Part shown: piece by piece, positions 52,714-62,051 of the stretch
Position numbering within the stretch: position 1 is the first letter of the stretch
Layout: each line of letters starts with the position of its first letter
DNA from: Planctomycetota bacterium
Lineage (GTDB): Bacteria > Planctomycetota > Phycisphaerae > UBA1845 > UTPLA1
Reading direction: 5' to 3'
NCBI GenBank assembly: GCA_015654675.1
Contig: JAATGM010000021.1
Span: forward strand, 62,001 to 126,000
Length of the DNA: 64,000 nucleotides
Notes under the pieces: model-generated
The model's input: only the letters and a program-made list of their open reading frames with translations
What the model was told of the DNA's origin: nothing
Database searches by the model: none
Made by a program: the position numbers and the translations under genes

Positions 52714-54855
52714 GTGGCGATGACCAAGCAGCTTCCGAAGGTTCCGGCCCATCTCGAACGCTGGGCTGCGAAACACCCGACCTATCTGCCACACGAGCCG
52801 CGCCCGGCGGTGACGAAAAAGAACGCCAAGTCCAAGCTGGACGAGTACAAGCTCTCCCTTCGTCGCTACGACCCCAAACATGCTCAGCTTCCGTGGGAGA
52901 TGATGTCGGAATGTCCGACTTGCGACGCCACGGTTCCCTCCACGTTTCATATGGTTGGCGATCGGGTGGTCCTGACGATTCGCTGCCCGTCGTGCGGCAC
53001 GGCCAATGAGGCCCACGAAGACGTCATTTTCCATCCGAATGCCAAGAGCGATCTGCCCGACTCGCCGACGCACACCTACGGCGGCACCAAGATCAACCCG
53101 ATTGTTCGCGGCCTTCCGCGAACGCTGGAGACGCTCTGCCCCGAGTGTTCGTGCAATATCCTCGGTCGCTATTACGTGAAGAACGGCCGCGTGATGATCG
53201 TGAAGACCTGCCCGCAGCACGGGTATTTCCGCGACTGCATCAACTCCGACGTGCGGGTCTATCTGCGGGCCAACTACTGGACATTTGAGGAGCAACCCGG
53301 CCTGACCAACCCCAAGGTCGAGCATGCTGTCTCCTGCCCCAGCGATTGTGGCCTCTGCAATCAGCACCAGTCGGTAGCCGTGCTTGCTAATATCGATCTG
53401 ACCAATCGCTGTAATCTCACCTGCCCGGTCTGCTTTGCAAACGCAAACGACGCCGGATACGTCCACGAGCCGAGCTTTACCGACGTCGAGCGCGAGCTGA
53501 TGCAGCTCCTCGACTGCCGGCCAACCCCCTGCACCAGCGTCCAGTTCTCAGGCGGCGAGCCGACCATTCACCCGCGCTTTCATGACATTGTCCGCCGCGC
53601 CAAAGAACTTGGCATGACCAACATCCAGGTGGCGACGAACGGCATCACCCACGCCAATCTCGAGTTCGCCCAGCGCAGCAAGGCAGCCGGCCTCCACACG
53701 CTCTACCTCCAGTTCGACGGACTCGACGATCGCATCTACAAGTTCGTCCGCGGCGAGGCACTGCTCGAAAAGAAGCTCCAGGCGATTGAGAACTGCCGCA
53801 AGGTCGGATTGAAAGTTTGCCTCGTTCCCACGCTCATCAAGAGTGAGAACGACGACCAGGTCAGCAAGATCTTCGATTTCGCAGTCGCCAACTCCGACGT
53901 TACCAGCGCCATTAGCTACCAGCCGGTCGTCTTCACCGGGCGAATTAACCGCCGCGACTTGGAGCGCAAGCGCTACACGCTGGGCGATCTGGCCCATGCC
54001 ATCCACAAACACACCGGCGCCGCGCTGGAGCGCGACTTCTTCCCGCTCTCCTTCGTCACACCCTTGTCGCAGTTGCTGAGCGTGCTGGAGCAGAAGCCGA
54101 AGATTCGCAGCAGTTGCCACAGCGATTGCGCCTTCGGCACCTACTTCCTCGTTGCTCCCGAAAAATACGCCGGCCAACCGACCCGCGAGCGCGTCGTCCC
54201 CATCCCGCAGGTCTTCGACATCGCCAGTCTCTTCAACGAGATGAACGAGATGGCCAAGCGTCTCGAAAAGAAGGAGAAGATCAGCAAGCTCGACTTGGCC
54301 AAGGTCCTGTGGATGTTCGTGAAGAACTACGATCGCAAGGCCGCTCCGGAAGGGCTGACCGTCATGCGTTTCATCAAGAGCTTGCAGGGATGCGTCAGCA
54401 AGACCGACGGCCGGTCGGATAAGGCCGACAAGGACAACTACAAGACGCTGATGTGCGCCGGCATGCACTTCCAGGATCGCTACAACTACGACGTCGAGCG
54501 CGTAAAGCGCTGCGTCATTCACTACAGCACGCCGGACGGCATCTACCCGTTCTGCACCTACAACAGCGGACCGACCTATCGCCCCTTTATCGAGGCGATG
54601 TGGTCAACGCCGAACGAAGAGTGGATCGCCGGCCATCCCGGTCAGCGGATCGTCCCGCCATCCAGCCCCAACAGCGTCATGCCGTGGGCGGGCAAGTTCG
54701 GCGGAGAGCCGGAAGAAGATGAGAGCTGGCGGACGCTGGAGAAAGAGGGCAGCAAGTTCACGAAGCTGCTCTCCCTGCCGGTGGCGGGCGGCGCGGCGGG
54801 CCAGAGCAAGGTCGGCTCGCGCGGCGGATGCGGTTCGGGCTGCGGCTGCGGTTGA
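52714..54855 (+). CDS. Radical-SAM protein of the tetraether lipid synthase (Tes)-like family
   Basis: This 713-residue protein has the radical-SAM cluster motif CNLTCPVC (Cys233, 237, 240) in IDLTNRCNLTCPVCF and the SAM motif FSGGEPTIHP. The region before it has the Tes-family layout. LCPECSCNILGRYYVKNGR leads to TCPQHGYFRDC, and then CPSDCGLCNQHQS (Cys208, 212, 215) comes just before the cluster. A further CPTC...CPSCG knuckle (67-94) precedes this. Archaeal Tes joins two lipid tails by carbon-carbon bond formation; the bacterial reaction is not known from sequence. Cysteines in SSCHSDCAFGTYF may bind another cluster. The C-terminus ends in GGCGSGCGCG. Confidence 0.85.
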   Translation: MAMTKQLPKVPAHLERWAAKHPTYLPHEPRPAVTKKNAKSKLDEYKLSLRRYDPKHAQLPWEMMSECPTCDATVPSTFHMVGDRVVLTIRCPSCGTANEAHEDVIFHPNAKSDLPDSPTHTYGGTKINPIVRGLPRTLETLCPECSCNILGRYYVKNGRVMIVKTCPQHGYFRDCINSDVRVYLRANYWTFEEQPGLTNPKVEHAVSCPSDCGLCNQHQSVAVLANIDLTNRCNLTCPVCFANANDAGYVHEPSFTDVERELMQLLDCRPTPCTSVQFSGGEPTIHPRFHDIVRRAKELGMTNIQVATNGITHANLEFAQRSKAAGLHTLYLQFDGLDDRIYKFVRGEALLEKKLQAIENCRKVGLKVCLVPTLIKSENDDQVSKIFDFAVANSDVTSAISYQPVVFTGRINRRDLERKRYTLGDLAHAIHKHTGAALERDFFPLSFVTPLSQLLSVLEQKPKIRSSCHSDCAFGTYFLVAPEKYAGQPTRERVVPIPQVFDIASLFNEMNEMAKRLEKKEKISKLDLAKVLWMFVKNYDRKAAPEGLTVMRFIKSLQGCVSKTDGRSDKADKDNYKTLMCAGMHFQDRYNYDVERVKRCVIHYSTPDGIYPFCTYNSGPTYRPFIEAMWSTPNEEWIAGHPGQRIVPPSSPNSVMPWAGKFGGEPEEDESWRTLEKEGSKFTKLLSLPVAGGAAGQSKVGSRGGCGSGCGCG

Positions 54856-54887
54856 GAATTCGGTTCTGCTAGACTCTGGCGTGCGGC

Positions 54888-55631
54888 CTATTGCCCATCC
54901 GGCGGCGCCGGCATGGTTTCGGTCGTCGCCGTCGTCTCATCAAAAATCTTCGCATTCGCGGGCGCTTCGAACTTAAATCGTTCCTCCTTGATTGGAACGT
55001 TTGTTCGAATATCCACGTAGGTCAGGGTCGTCATCGGCCTGCCCTTAATGTCATACGTGATCTTCTTCAACGGCACGCCAAGTTCCTTGTCGAACCAAAA
55101 CTTGTGTGGAAAGGCCGGCCACGGGTGCTTCAGTGGCGGCTTCGGTTTTACCAGTACAACCCAGCACGACCGTCCGGAGACTTCCTCGTCGTCGAGAAGG
55201 GACATGTCATACTGGTCCTTGAACTCAGCGAACGGATTCGGATCCGGAACAGCTGAAAGCTTCTGCTTCGTCACGACGGGCTGATTCAGTGCGATATTCA
55301 AAAGCCATGTGAACTGGCCGTCGCAGACCTTTTCAAACGTGTTAGGTTCCTTAGTAGCCTTGCCTTGGTACTCAATTGCCTTGACGCGCTTAAGTTCCTC
55401 ACGATGGAGGTACTTATCGCCGACAATCATATACTCAATCGTTCCGTCGCCCGTCGTCGTGTTTTTTGCCGCACCCTCAAGGAATTGATGGTAGCGAACC
55501 TTCTCCGTCAGCGACGTGATCCTGCGTCTCATCTCGGTCAGCTTCTTCTCGACGGATTCAAACGTCTCAGCGCGCACAGAGGTCTGCGCACACGCCGCGA
55601 TCAATCCCATCGTAAATAGCCGGCGAATCAT
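54888..55631 (-). CDS. LolA-like outer-membrane lipoprotein-sorting family protein (copy 1)
   Basis: This 247-residue protein has a signal peptide (IRRLFTMGLIAACAQTSVRA) and a LolA-like beta-barrel pattern: IEYMIVGDKYLHREE, CDGQFTWLLN, KFWFDKELGVPLKKITYD and FKFEAPANAKIF. Such planctomycete proteins resemble the LolA/LppX fold that binds acyl chains in the periplasm. I chose the ATG at 55631 because GGAGG lies seven bases upstream; two in-frame ATGs precede it. The next paralogue lies 28 bases away on the same strand. It is convergent with the radical-SAM gene, whose stop is 32 bases away. Confidence 0.75.
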   Translation of the reverse strand: MIRRLFTMGLIAACAQTSVRAETFESVEKKLTEMRRRITSLTEKVRYHQFLEGAAKNTTTGDGTIEYMIVGDKYLHREELKRVKAIEYQGKATKEPNTFEKVCDGQFTWLLNIALNQPVVTKQKLSAVPDPNPFAEFKDQYDMSLLDDEEVSGRSCWVVLVKPKPPLKHPWPAFPHKFWFDKELGVPLKKITYDIKGRPMTTLTYVDIRTNVPIKEERFKFEAPANAKIFDETTATTETMPAPPDGQ

Positions 55632-55659
55632 CCCCATTTCCTCCAAATACACAGCCCCG

Positions 55660-56412
55660 TCATTGCTTGCCCGCAGGCGAGCTCAGGTCCGCCTGGGTCG
55701 TATCCATGACCTTGACGCCCGGTGGCGGTGTGAACTTGAAGTGGTCTTTCCCGATCGACTTGTTCACTTGAATGTCTGAATACGTTGTCGTCGACATCGG
55801 CTTTCCTTCACCCGTGTAAACGATATTCTTCGCCATGGCCCCCGTGTCCTTCTGGAAATACTGCCGCATTTTCCCGCCCGCCGCCGGGTTCGGTGCCGCC
55901 TTCGATGCCTTGGGCGTCGCCTCAAACACCCAGCAGGTCTTGCCGTCGATGGTTTCGTCCGGCAGTAGCTTCAGATCGTAGTCATCTCGCAACGACTTGA
56001 ATGGGTCGCTGTCCGGCTTGTCCGGAAGCTTGGACTTTGTGGCCATCTTCTCGCCCGCCTGGTCGGTCAGCGTGTAGTAAAAGTGGCCGTCACAAACGCC
56101 GATTGACGAGCTTTCCTGCTTTGCCTTGTTCCCGCCGACGTCCGTCTCGCTCATCATCTTAGTGTCTGACCGGACATACATCTTGTCCCCATCCACCAGA
56201 TACTCGTAGCTGCCGTCCGCGGTAGCCGTGCTCTTGAACCCCGCCATGTCCATCTGAGTCACTTGCTTGAGCCTGGCCGACATGGACTTAATGGCTTTAT
56301 TCTTCTCGACGATCTTCTTCTGAACATCTTCCACTGACTCTGCTCGACCGACTCCGGTGCCGCCAAGAACCAGGACAATCGCCGCACCCGCCGTCATCAA
56401 ACCGCGCTTCAT
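55660..56412 (-). CDS. LolA-like exported protein (copy 2)
   Basis: This 250-residue paralogue of the next gene has a signal peptide (MKRGLMTAGAAIVLVLGG). The same fold blocks follow: GSYEYLVDGDKMYVRSDTKM, VCDGHFYYTLTDQAG, LKLLPDETIDGKTCWVFEAT, MRQYFQKDTGAMAKNIVY and FKFTPPPGVKVMD. It is exported and probably carries a hydrophobic ligand; this is an inference from the fold. The two genes form a small operon with this one first. The cargo is unknown. Confidence 0.75.
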   Translation of the reverse strand: MKRGLMTAGAAIVLVLGGTGVGRAESVEDVQKKIVEKNKAIKSMSARLKQVTQMDMAGFKSTATADGSYEYLVDGDKMYVRSDTKMMSETDVGGNKAKQESSSIGVCDGHFYYTLTDQAGEKMATKSKLPDKPDSDPFKSLRDDYDLKLLPDETIDGKTCWVFEATPKASKAAPNPAAGGKMRQYFQKDTGAMAKNIVYTGEGKPMSTTTYSDIQVNKSIGKDHFKFTPPPGVKVMDTTQADLSSPAGKQ

Positions 56413-56500
56413 GTCTGAACTCCGAAATTGATGTTGTGGATTACCCGAATAAAGCCCATTCGAGACGTTTAGAATAGCCCCGGTACGTCATACCGGCAAA

Positions 56501-57784
56501 TCACTTTGGCGCATCGAACTCGAATTCCAGCAACGAAAAGTCGTCGCCCAAATCGCTCGTGCCCTGGATGGCTCTGATCCGTTCCAGCATCGTCTTCACG
56601 CGCGACCCGTTGCTGGGCTGACACTCTGCCAGCATTCCGAGCAGGCCCGCCTCGCCAATCAATTGCGAATCCGGCCCCGCCACTTCGAACGCCCCATCGC
56701 TGAAGATATAGAGCCGATCGCCGCCGCGAACCGCGCGCGACTCGGTGACGTACTCCACATCCGGCATCACGCCGATCATCACATTGGGATCGCCAAGCCG
56801 CGCCGGTTTCGTCGCCCCCGACTCAAACAGCACCGCCGGAGGATGCCCGGCAGTGCAATAGCGTATCGTGCGCGATCTTTTGTCGAACACACCGTACCAG
56901 ATGGTGAAGAACTTGTTGTTGTTCTCCTCCATCGGAAACGTGCGATTCAGTGCAGCCAGAACATTCCCGGGATCGGAAAAATCCGCGTCCGGCAGCGTCC
57001 CGCGCCGCAAGGCATTCTGCACCGTCACCGAGAGCAATGCCGCACCGACGCCGTGTCCGCAAACGTCAAGCAGGTAGATCGCCAGCCGCTCGTCGTCGAT
57101 CCAGTGATATCCGAAGAAGTCGCCGCCCAGTTGCGACGAACTCGCGAATTGCCAGTCCGTCCGCACCGTGCCACTCATTCGCGCAGGCAGCATCGACTTC
57201 ACATAACTGGCCGCCTCCAAAAGCTCTTTCGCGATCTTCTTCTGCGATTCCACCAGCCGATTCTTCGTCTCCAGCACCTCGCGTTGCGCTGCGATCAGAT
57301 CGACCAGATTAACTTCCTGCTCGACCAGCTCGGCCATCTCCGAAAAAAGCTGCATCTCGCGGTCGCTCAACTGCCGCGGAAACGGTGCGGCCAGGCAGAA
57401 AGTTCCCACGTTGTGCCCGTTGGGACCGGCCAGCGGATACCCGGCGTAGAAACGGATGTGCGGATCCTTGGTTACCAGCGGATTGTCATGAAATCGCGGG
57501 TCCAACTGCGCATCGGGAATGATCAGCGGCTGCTTGAGCAGGATGGTATGCCCGCAAAACGATACATCTCGCCCGGTCTGCGAGGTCGCGATGCCGCACT
57601 TTGCTTTGAGCCACTGCCGGTCCGAATCGACCATCGCGACGTATGCCATTGGCACGCCAAAGACTCGCGTCGCCAACGCCACCATGCCGTCAAATCGGCG
57701 CTCCGGCGGGGTGTCTAGAATATGCAACGCCCGTAGATCGGCGATGCGCTCTGATTCATTGGAGGGAATGGGCGGGGCCTGCAT
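56501..57784 (-). CDS. GAF-domain PP2C (SpoIIE/RsbU-type) serine phosphatase
   Basis: This 427-residue protein is soluble. A GAF domain (residues about 20-165) has ILDTPPERRFDGMVALATRVF and VSFCGHTILLKQPLIIPDA. A coiled-coil linker follows at about 170-200 and a PP2C-type phosphatase domain after it. The metal Asps are in GGDFFGYHWID and LLDVCGHGVGAALL, later FSDGAFEV and DDFSLLEFEF. Such enzymes dephosphorylate anti-sigma-factor antagonists and control stress sigma factors. The GAF ligand is unknown, and no STAS or RsbW-like gene is nearby. It is monocistronic. Confidence 0.9.
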   Translation of the reverse strand: MQAPPIPSNESERIADLRALHILDTPPERRFDGMVALATRVFGVPMAYVAMVDSDRQWLKAKCGIATSQTGRDVSFCGHTILLKQPLIIPDAQLDPRFHDNPLVTKDPHIRFYAGYPLAGPNGHNVGTFCLAAPFPRQLSDREMQLFSEMAELVEQEVNLVDLIAAQREVLETKNRLVESQKKIAKELLEAASYVKSMLPARMSGTVRTDWQFASSSQLGGDFFGYHWIDDERLAIYLLDVCGHGVGAALLSVTVQNALRRGTLPDADFSDPGNVLAALNRTFPMEENNNKFFTIWYGVFDKRSRTIRYCTAGHPPAVLFESGATKPARLGDPNVMIGVMPDVEYVTESRAVRGGDRLYIFSDGAFEVAGPDSQLIGEAGLLGMLAECQPSNGSRVKTMLERIRAIQGTSDLGDDFSLLEFEFDAPK

Positions 57785-57913
57785 GTGTATCCGTTTCTCC
57801 CGGACTCGCCTGGCGACGCAATTGCGTCTCTACAGTGTTGCACGCCGCCTTACGAAGATCAAATCGGCATGCCCCGCCGCACCCAATTTGCTCTCCATAG
57901 CTCGACTTCCCGG

Positions 57914-58456
57914 CTATCCCGCCAGTGCCTTGAGGTATTTTGTTAACTGCTCGATATGCGACAAATCATGCCCGGCGTTCATCTTCCGCATGAGCCCGAG
58001 TGATTCCTCGCCCCGCTCATTATGGACACCCACGCGCTTCTCTTCCGCCGGTCCGATCAGCCGCCAAAGCCGCAAAGAACTTCCCCGTAGTGCCCGGAAA
58101 TCCGCCAGCAATTCGCGCGGCTCGCGTTCGTTGTAGCGCTGTCCCACGACCCATTTTTCCTGATCCATACCCAGAATCGTCGGCCGGTCTTCACAGAGAA
58201 TAAGCCGCACCCGATACCCATAGACGATTTCGGCGTCGATCAGATGGCCCAGCACTTCCAGCGGCGTCCATGTCCAACGCTCCGCGTAAGGGCGTCTTCG
58301 CAGGACAGCCGAAGGATGCGCCGAAATGATCCGATCGAGCGTGTCCGGCATGCTCGCCAGCACCTCCATCGGATCGCGACTTCCCAGTAAACCGAGCAGC
58401 TTGTCGTGATAGCCGCTGGTCGAACTGACATCGGTTTTTGTCGCCGTCATAGCCAT
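57914..58456 (-). CDS. DinB-family metal-binding helical protein
   Basis: This 180-residue protein has the four-helix DinB/YfiT pattern. TPLEVLGHLIDAEIVYGYR carries the first metal histidine, and MNAGHDLSHIEQLTKYL carries the His pair. The helix LPRELLADFRALR-like block (REPRELLADFRALR) lies between. Related enzymes are bacillithiol S-transferases or mycothiol-dependent enzymes, but planctomycete thiol partners are not known to me. Function is unassigned. It is divergent from gyrA across 167 bases. Position 58450 is an alternative ATG. Confidence 0.78.
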   Translation of the reverse strand: MAMTATKTDVSSTSGYHDKLLGLLGSRDPMEVLASMPDTLDRIISAHPSAVLRRRPYAERWTWTPLEVLGHLIDAEIVYGYRVRLILCEDRPTILGMDQEKWVVGQRYNEREPRELLADFRALRGSSLRLWRLIGPAEEKRVGVHNERGEESLGLMRKMNAGHDLSHIEQLTKYLKALAG

Positions 58457-58623
58457 GAATTGCCCTCCGGCTCGTCACAGGGATATAGCCGTCCGCCGCC
58501 CTTTTCGAAAGCCGGCGCCGCGTGCGTGGACCCCCATTTTACGCTATTATTCCGGCATTGGTTCACGCGACCGTTTGGCGCGATTTTCAGCCAAAAAGTT
58601 CGTAATTCACCGGCGGAGCCGCC

Positions 58624-61260
58624 ATGTCCGATCAGCCCGGAAACCTCCACGACCTGCCCATTATCGACGAGATGCAGGACTCCTACCTCCGCTATGCCAT
58701 GAGCGTCATCATGGCCCGCGCCCTGCCCGATGTCCGCGACGGGCTCAAGCCATCCCAGCGTCGCATCCTCGTCGCCATGCACGACCTGAACCTCGGGCCA
58801 CGCTCCCAGCACCGAAAGTGCGCCAAGATCGCCGGCGATACGTCGGGCAACTACCACCCCCACGGCGAAGGCGTCATCTATCCCACGCTCGTTCGCCTTG
58901 CGCAGTCTTTTAACACCCGTGTCCCCCTCGTGGATGGCCAGGGTAACTTCGGCTCGATCGACGGCGACCCTCCCGCGGCCATGCGATACACCGAAGCCCG
59001 CATGACCGAGGCCGCCGTCCTGCTTCTGGAAGACCTCGACAAGGAAACCGTCAACTTCGTCGGAAACTACGATGAAACGCGGCAAGAGCCGGTTGTTTTG
59101 CCGGGAAAGTTTCCGAATCTGCTGGTGAACGGAAGCGTGGGCATCGCGGTCGGCATGGCGACGAGCATCCCTCCGCACAACCCGGGTGAGATTTGCGACG
59201 CGCTGGTCGCACTAATCGATCGTCCCGAGATGACGCTCGACGAACTGATGAAAATCATTCCCGGTCCGGATTTCCCGACCGGTGCGTTGATTTGCGGGCA
59301 GCGCGGCATTCGCGAGGCCTACTCGACCGGGCGCGGAAACATCATCTTGCGGGCCAAGTTCCACGTCGAGGAATTGAAGTCCGGCCGCAAGCTGATTGTG
59401 ATCGACGAGATTCCGTACAACATCTTGAAGAATACGATCACAGAGCGCATTGCCGAGTGCATCAAGGAGGGAAAGGTCACCGACGCATCCGAGGTTCGCG
59501 ACGAATCAGACCGCAAGAACCCGATTCGACTCGTCGTTGAACTCCGCAAAGACGGCAATGAAGAAGTGGTGATCAACCAGCTCTACGAGTTCACGCCGCT
59601 GCAATCCAACTTCGTCATCATCAATATCGCCCTGGTCGGTAAGCAGCCGCGGACGATGCCGCTCAAGGAGCTGATGCAGCACTTCCTGGAGCATCGCAAG
59701 GATGTCATCACGCGCCGCACCCGGTTCATGCTTCGCAAGGCGCGCCAGCGACTGCACGTTGTTGAGGCCCTCGTTCTATGCCTCGATTCAATTGATCTGA
59801 TCATCAAGACCATTCGGGCTGCCGCTTCGGCGCCTGCCGCGAAAGAGCAGTTGATGAAGCTGCCGCTCGCGCTCGGCGGCGCTGCTGCCAAGCTTGCCGG
59901 CGCATCACCTGATGAGATTGCTCACCGCTTCGCCAAGCTGCCCGAGAAGGATCGCAAGCGACTATCCGGCGGGCCGTTCACGCTGACGGGCGTTCAGGCC
60001 GACGCCATCCTGGCGATGCAGTTGCAGCGCCTGACCGGCCTCGAGACCGAGAAGGTATGCGTCGAGTTCGCCAAGCTCGTCGAAGAAATTGAGGGTTACG
60101 AAGCCATTCTTCGCGATCCGGCGCTCGTGCTCGATATCGTTCGTGAAGACCTCTACGAAATCAAAGCCAAGTTCGCCGACAAGCGTCGCAGCCAACTCGT
60201 AGGCGAAGTGGCTGAGTTTCGCATGGACGAGCTCATCGATCGCGAAAACATGGTCATTACCATTTCGCGCGAGGGCTATATCAAACGCACCAGCCCGGAC
60301 GAGTATCGCAAGCAGGGGCGTGGCGGGCGTGGACTGCGCGGCAGCGAGACCAAAGAAGGCGATTTCCTCGAGCATCTGTTTGTCGCCAGCACCCACGATT
60401 ATCTGCTCGTTTTCACCAATCGCGGCCGTGTCTATTGGCTGCGTGTGTATGACATTCCGGAGATGGCTCGCACTGCGCGCGGACGCTCAATCGCCAATCT
60501 GCTCAAGTTCCAGGAAGGCGAGTCGCATCGTGCCGTTCTGCCCGTGACCGGCTTCGAAGAGAAATTCATCATGTTCGCCACGCAGAAGGGGACCGTGAAG
60601 AAAACGGCCCTGGGAGCATTCTCGCGGCCGCGCCCCAGCGGCATCATCGCAATCTCGATCGACCCGGACGATGAGCTCATCAACGTCGAACTGACCAACG
60701 GCCAGGAAGAAGTCGTTCTCGCGACGCGAAACGGCATGGCTGTCCGCTTCAACGAGGCCGATGTCCGCGCCATGGGCCGACAGGCAGCCGGCGTGAAGGG
60801 TCTGACGCTCAAGGGTGACGACATCCTGGTCGATATGGCAGTTGCCCGGCCGGGCGTCAGTCTCCTGACCGTTTGCGAGAACGGCTTCGGCAAGCGCACG
60901 CCGATCGACGAATATCGCCTGCAGCATCGTGGCGGAAGCGGCGTCATTAACATCAAGGCGACAGATCGCAATGGAAAGGTCGTCGCCATGCGGGCCGTCG
61001 TCGACGCCGATGAGCTCATGATGATCACGGCCAACGGCATCATGCTCCGTACGTCCGTTAGCGAATTGCGTGAAATCGGCCGCGCGACGCAGGGCGTCCG
61101 CATGATCCGCGTGGATGAAGGCGACAAGGTCGTGGCTGTTGCTCGCGTCGCACCCGAAGAGGCACAAGGCGACGAAACAGCCCCGCCCGACGCCAGTGCA
61201 CCGCCGGCGGGAGACGCCGCCGCACCTGGCGATGCCCCGCCGCCATCCCCCGCGTCCTAG
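58624..61260 (+). CDS. gyrA: DNA gyrase subunit A
   Basis: This 878-residue type II topoisomerase subunit shares numbering with E. coli GyrA for its first 130 residues. Tyr122 in [10 protein letters not shown] is the DNA-cleaving tyrosine. The quinolone-resistance region reads [11 protein letters not shown], with Gly at position 83 and Pro at 87 in place of Ser and Asp. The C-terminal domain has a GyrA-box-like QGRGGRG near residue 562, typical of gyrase rather than ParC. The last 40 residues are Ala/Pro-rich. GGAG precedes the ATG at 58624. No gyrB is in the window. Confidence 0.94.
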   Translation: MSDQPGNLHDLPIIDEMQDSYLRYAMSVIMARALPDVRDGLKPSQRRILVAMHDLNLGPRSQHRKCAKIAGDTSGNYHPHGEGVIYPTLVRLAQSFNTRVPLVDGQGNFGSIDGDPPAAMRYTEARMTEAAVLLLEDLDKETVNFVGNYDETRQEPVVLPGKFPNLLVNGSVGIAVGMATSIPPHNPGEICDALVALIDRPEMTLDELMKIIPGPDFPTGALICGQRGIREAYSTGRGNIILRAKFHVEELKSGRKLIVIDEIPYNILKNTITERIAECIKEGKVTDASEVRDESDRKNPIRLVVELRKDGNEEVVINQLYEFTPLQSNFVIINIALVGKQPRTMPLKELMQHFLEHRKDVITRRTRFMLRKARQRLHVVEALVLCLDSIDLIIKTIRAAASAPAAKEQLMKLPLALGGAAAKLAGASPDEIAHRFAKLPEKDRKRLSGGPFTLTGVQADAILAMQLQRLTGLETEKVCVEFAKLVEEIEGYEAILRDPALVLDIVREDLYEIKAKFADKRRSQLVGEVAEFRMDELIDRENMVITISREGYIKRTSPDEYRKQGRGGRGLRGSETKEGDFLEHLFVASTHDYLLVFTNRGRVYWLRVYDIPEMARTARGRSIANLLKFQEGESHRAVLPVTGFEEKFIMFATQKGTVKKTALGAFSRPRPSGIIAISIDPDDELINVELTNGQEEVVLATRNGMAVRFNEADVRAMGRQAAGVKGLTLKGDDILVDMAVARPGVSLLTVCENGFGKRTPIDEYRLQHRGGSGVINIKATDRNGKVVAMRAVVDADELMMITANGIMLRTSVSELREIGRATQGVRMIRVDEGDKVVAVARVAPEEAQGDETAPPDASAPPAGDAAAPGDAPPPSPAS

Positions 61261-61307
61261 GCGGAAGCGCGCCAGGGTCGGGTCACCGGCATGCTTATGG
61301 ACCTTCC

Positions 61308-62051
61308 ATGTCCATCGCCGCTCCATTTCGTGCCTGTCTTGACCTCGTCTTCCCGCGCACCTGCTCCGCCTGCCGCGAGCCGCTCTTCGAGCCGCGGATT
61401 CGACTCTGCGACGAATGCGCCGCTGACCTCGCGCACCACGTGGGTGGCGAATATTGCGCTCAGTGCGCCTGCGACGCGGGCCCTCATCTGCTCGTCAACG
61501 GCCGCTGCTCCGACTGTCGCGTCCATTCGCGCCCACCCGTCTCGCGGATCGTCCGCGTCGGCCGCCATCGGGGTACGCTCCGCGCCTTGGTTCTCGCTTA
61601 CAAATACGAGCGAGTTCTCGATGACCTGCTCGGCGACTGGATGGCACACGCATCGCAATCCGTCATCTCTGAAGCGGAGGTCGATACCCTCGTTCCCATC
61701 CCCACTCCGCTCATCCGTCGCTGGCGACGCGGATTTCATCCGGCCGATCTATTGGCCCGTCGCATAGCCAGCCGAACACATCTCGTGGTCACGCCCTTGC
61801 TCGCCATGGCCCGCCGCGTTCGCCCACAAACAGGCCTCTCCGCAACCGAGCGTGAGGAGAACATTCGTGGGGCGTTTCGATGCATTTCGCCGCGTCGGAC
61901 CGCGGGCCGATCGATTTGCCTGGTTGATGACGTCTGCACCACCGGGGCGACCCTCCGCGAAGCAGCCCGCGCCCTGAAGGCCGCCGGCGCGCAGCGCGTC
62001 ATGGCCGTGGTGATTTCGCGAGCGGTGCTGTCGGATCCGGCGCAGAGCTGA
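61308..62051 (+). CDS. ComF-family amidophosphoribosyltransferase-like protein
   Basis: This 247-residue protein has an N-terminal zinc finger (CSACREPL ... LCDEC ... CAQC ... CSDC). A phosphoribosyltransferase fold follows, with the PRPP-binding block SICLVDDVCTTGATLREA near residue 205. ComF proteins function in DNA uptake for competence; paralogues act as purine-type phosphoribosyltransferases of unknown role. LAYKYERVLDDLLG and PIPTPLIRRWRRGFHPADLLA are other family blocks. It follows gyrA by 47 bases. Its 3' end overlaps the convergent zinc-ribbon gene by 53 bases. Confidence 0.88.
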   Translation: MSIAAPFRACLDLVFPRTCSACREPLFEPRIRLCDECAADLAHHVGGEYCAQCACDAGPHLLVNGRCSDCRVHSRPPVSRIVRVGRHRGTLRALVLAYKYERVLDDLLGDWMAHASQSVISEAEVDTLVPIPTPLIRRWRRGFHPADLLARRIASRTHLVVTPLLAMARRVRPQTGLSATEREENIRGAFRCISPRRTAGRSICLVDDVCTTGATLREAARALKAAGAQRVMAVVISRAVLSDPAQS

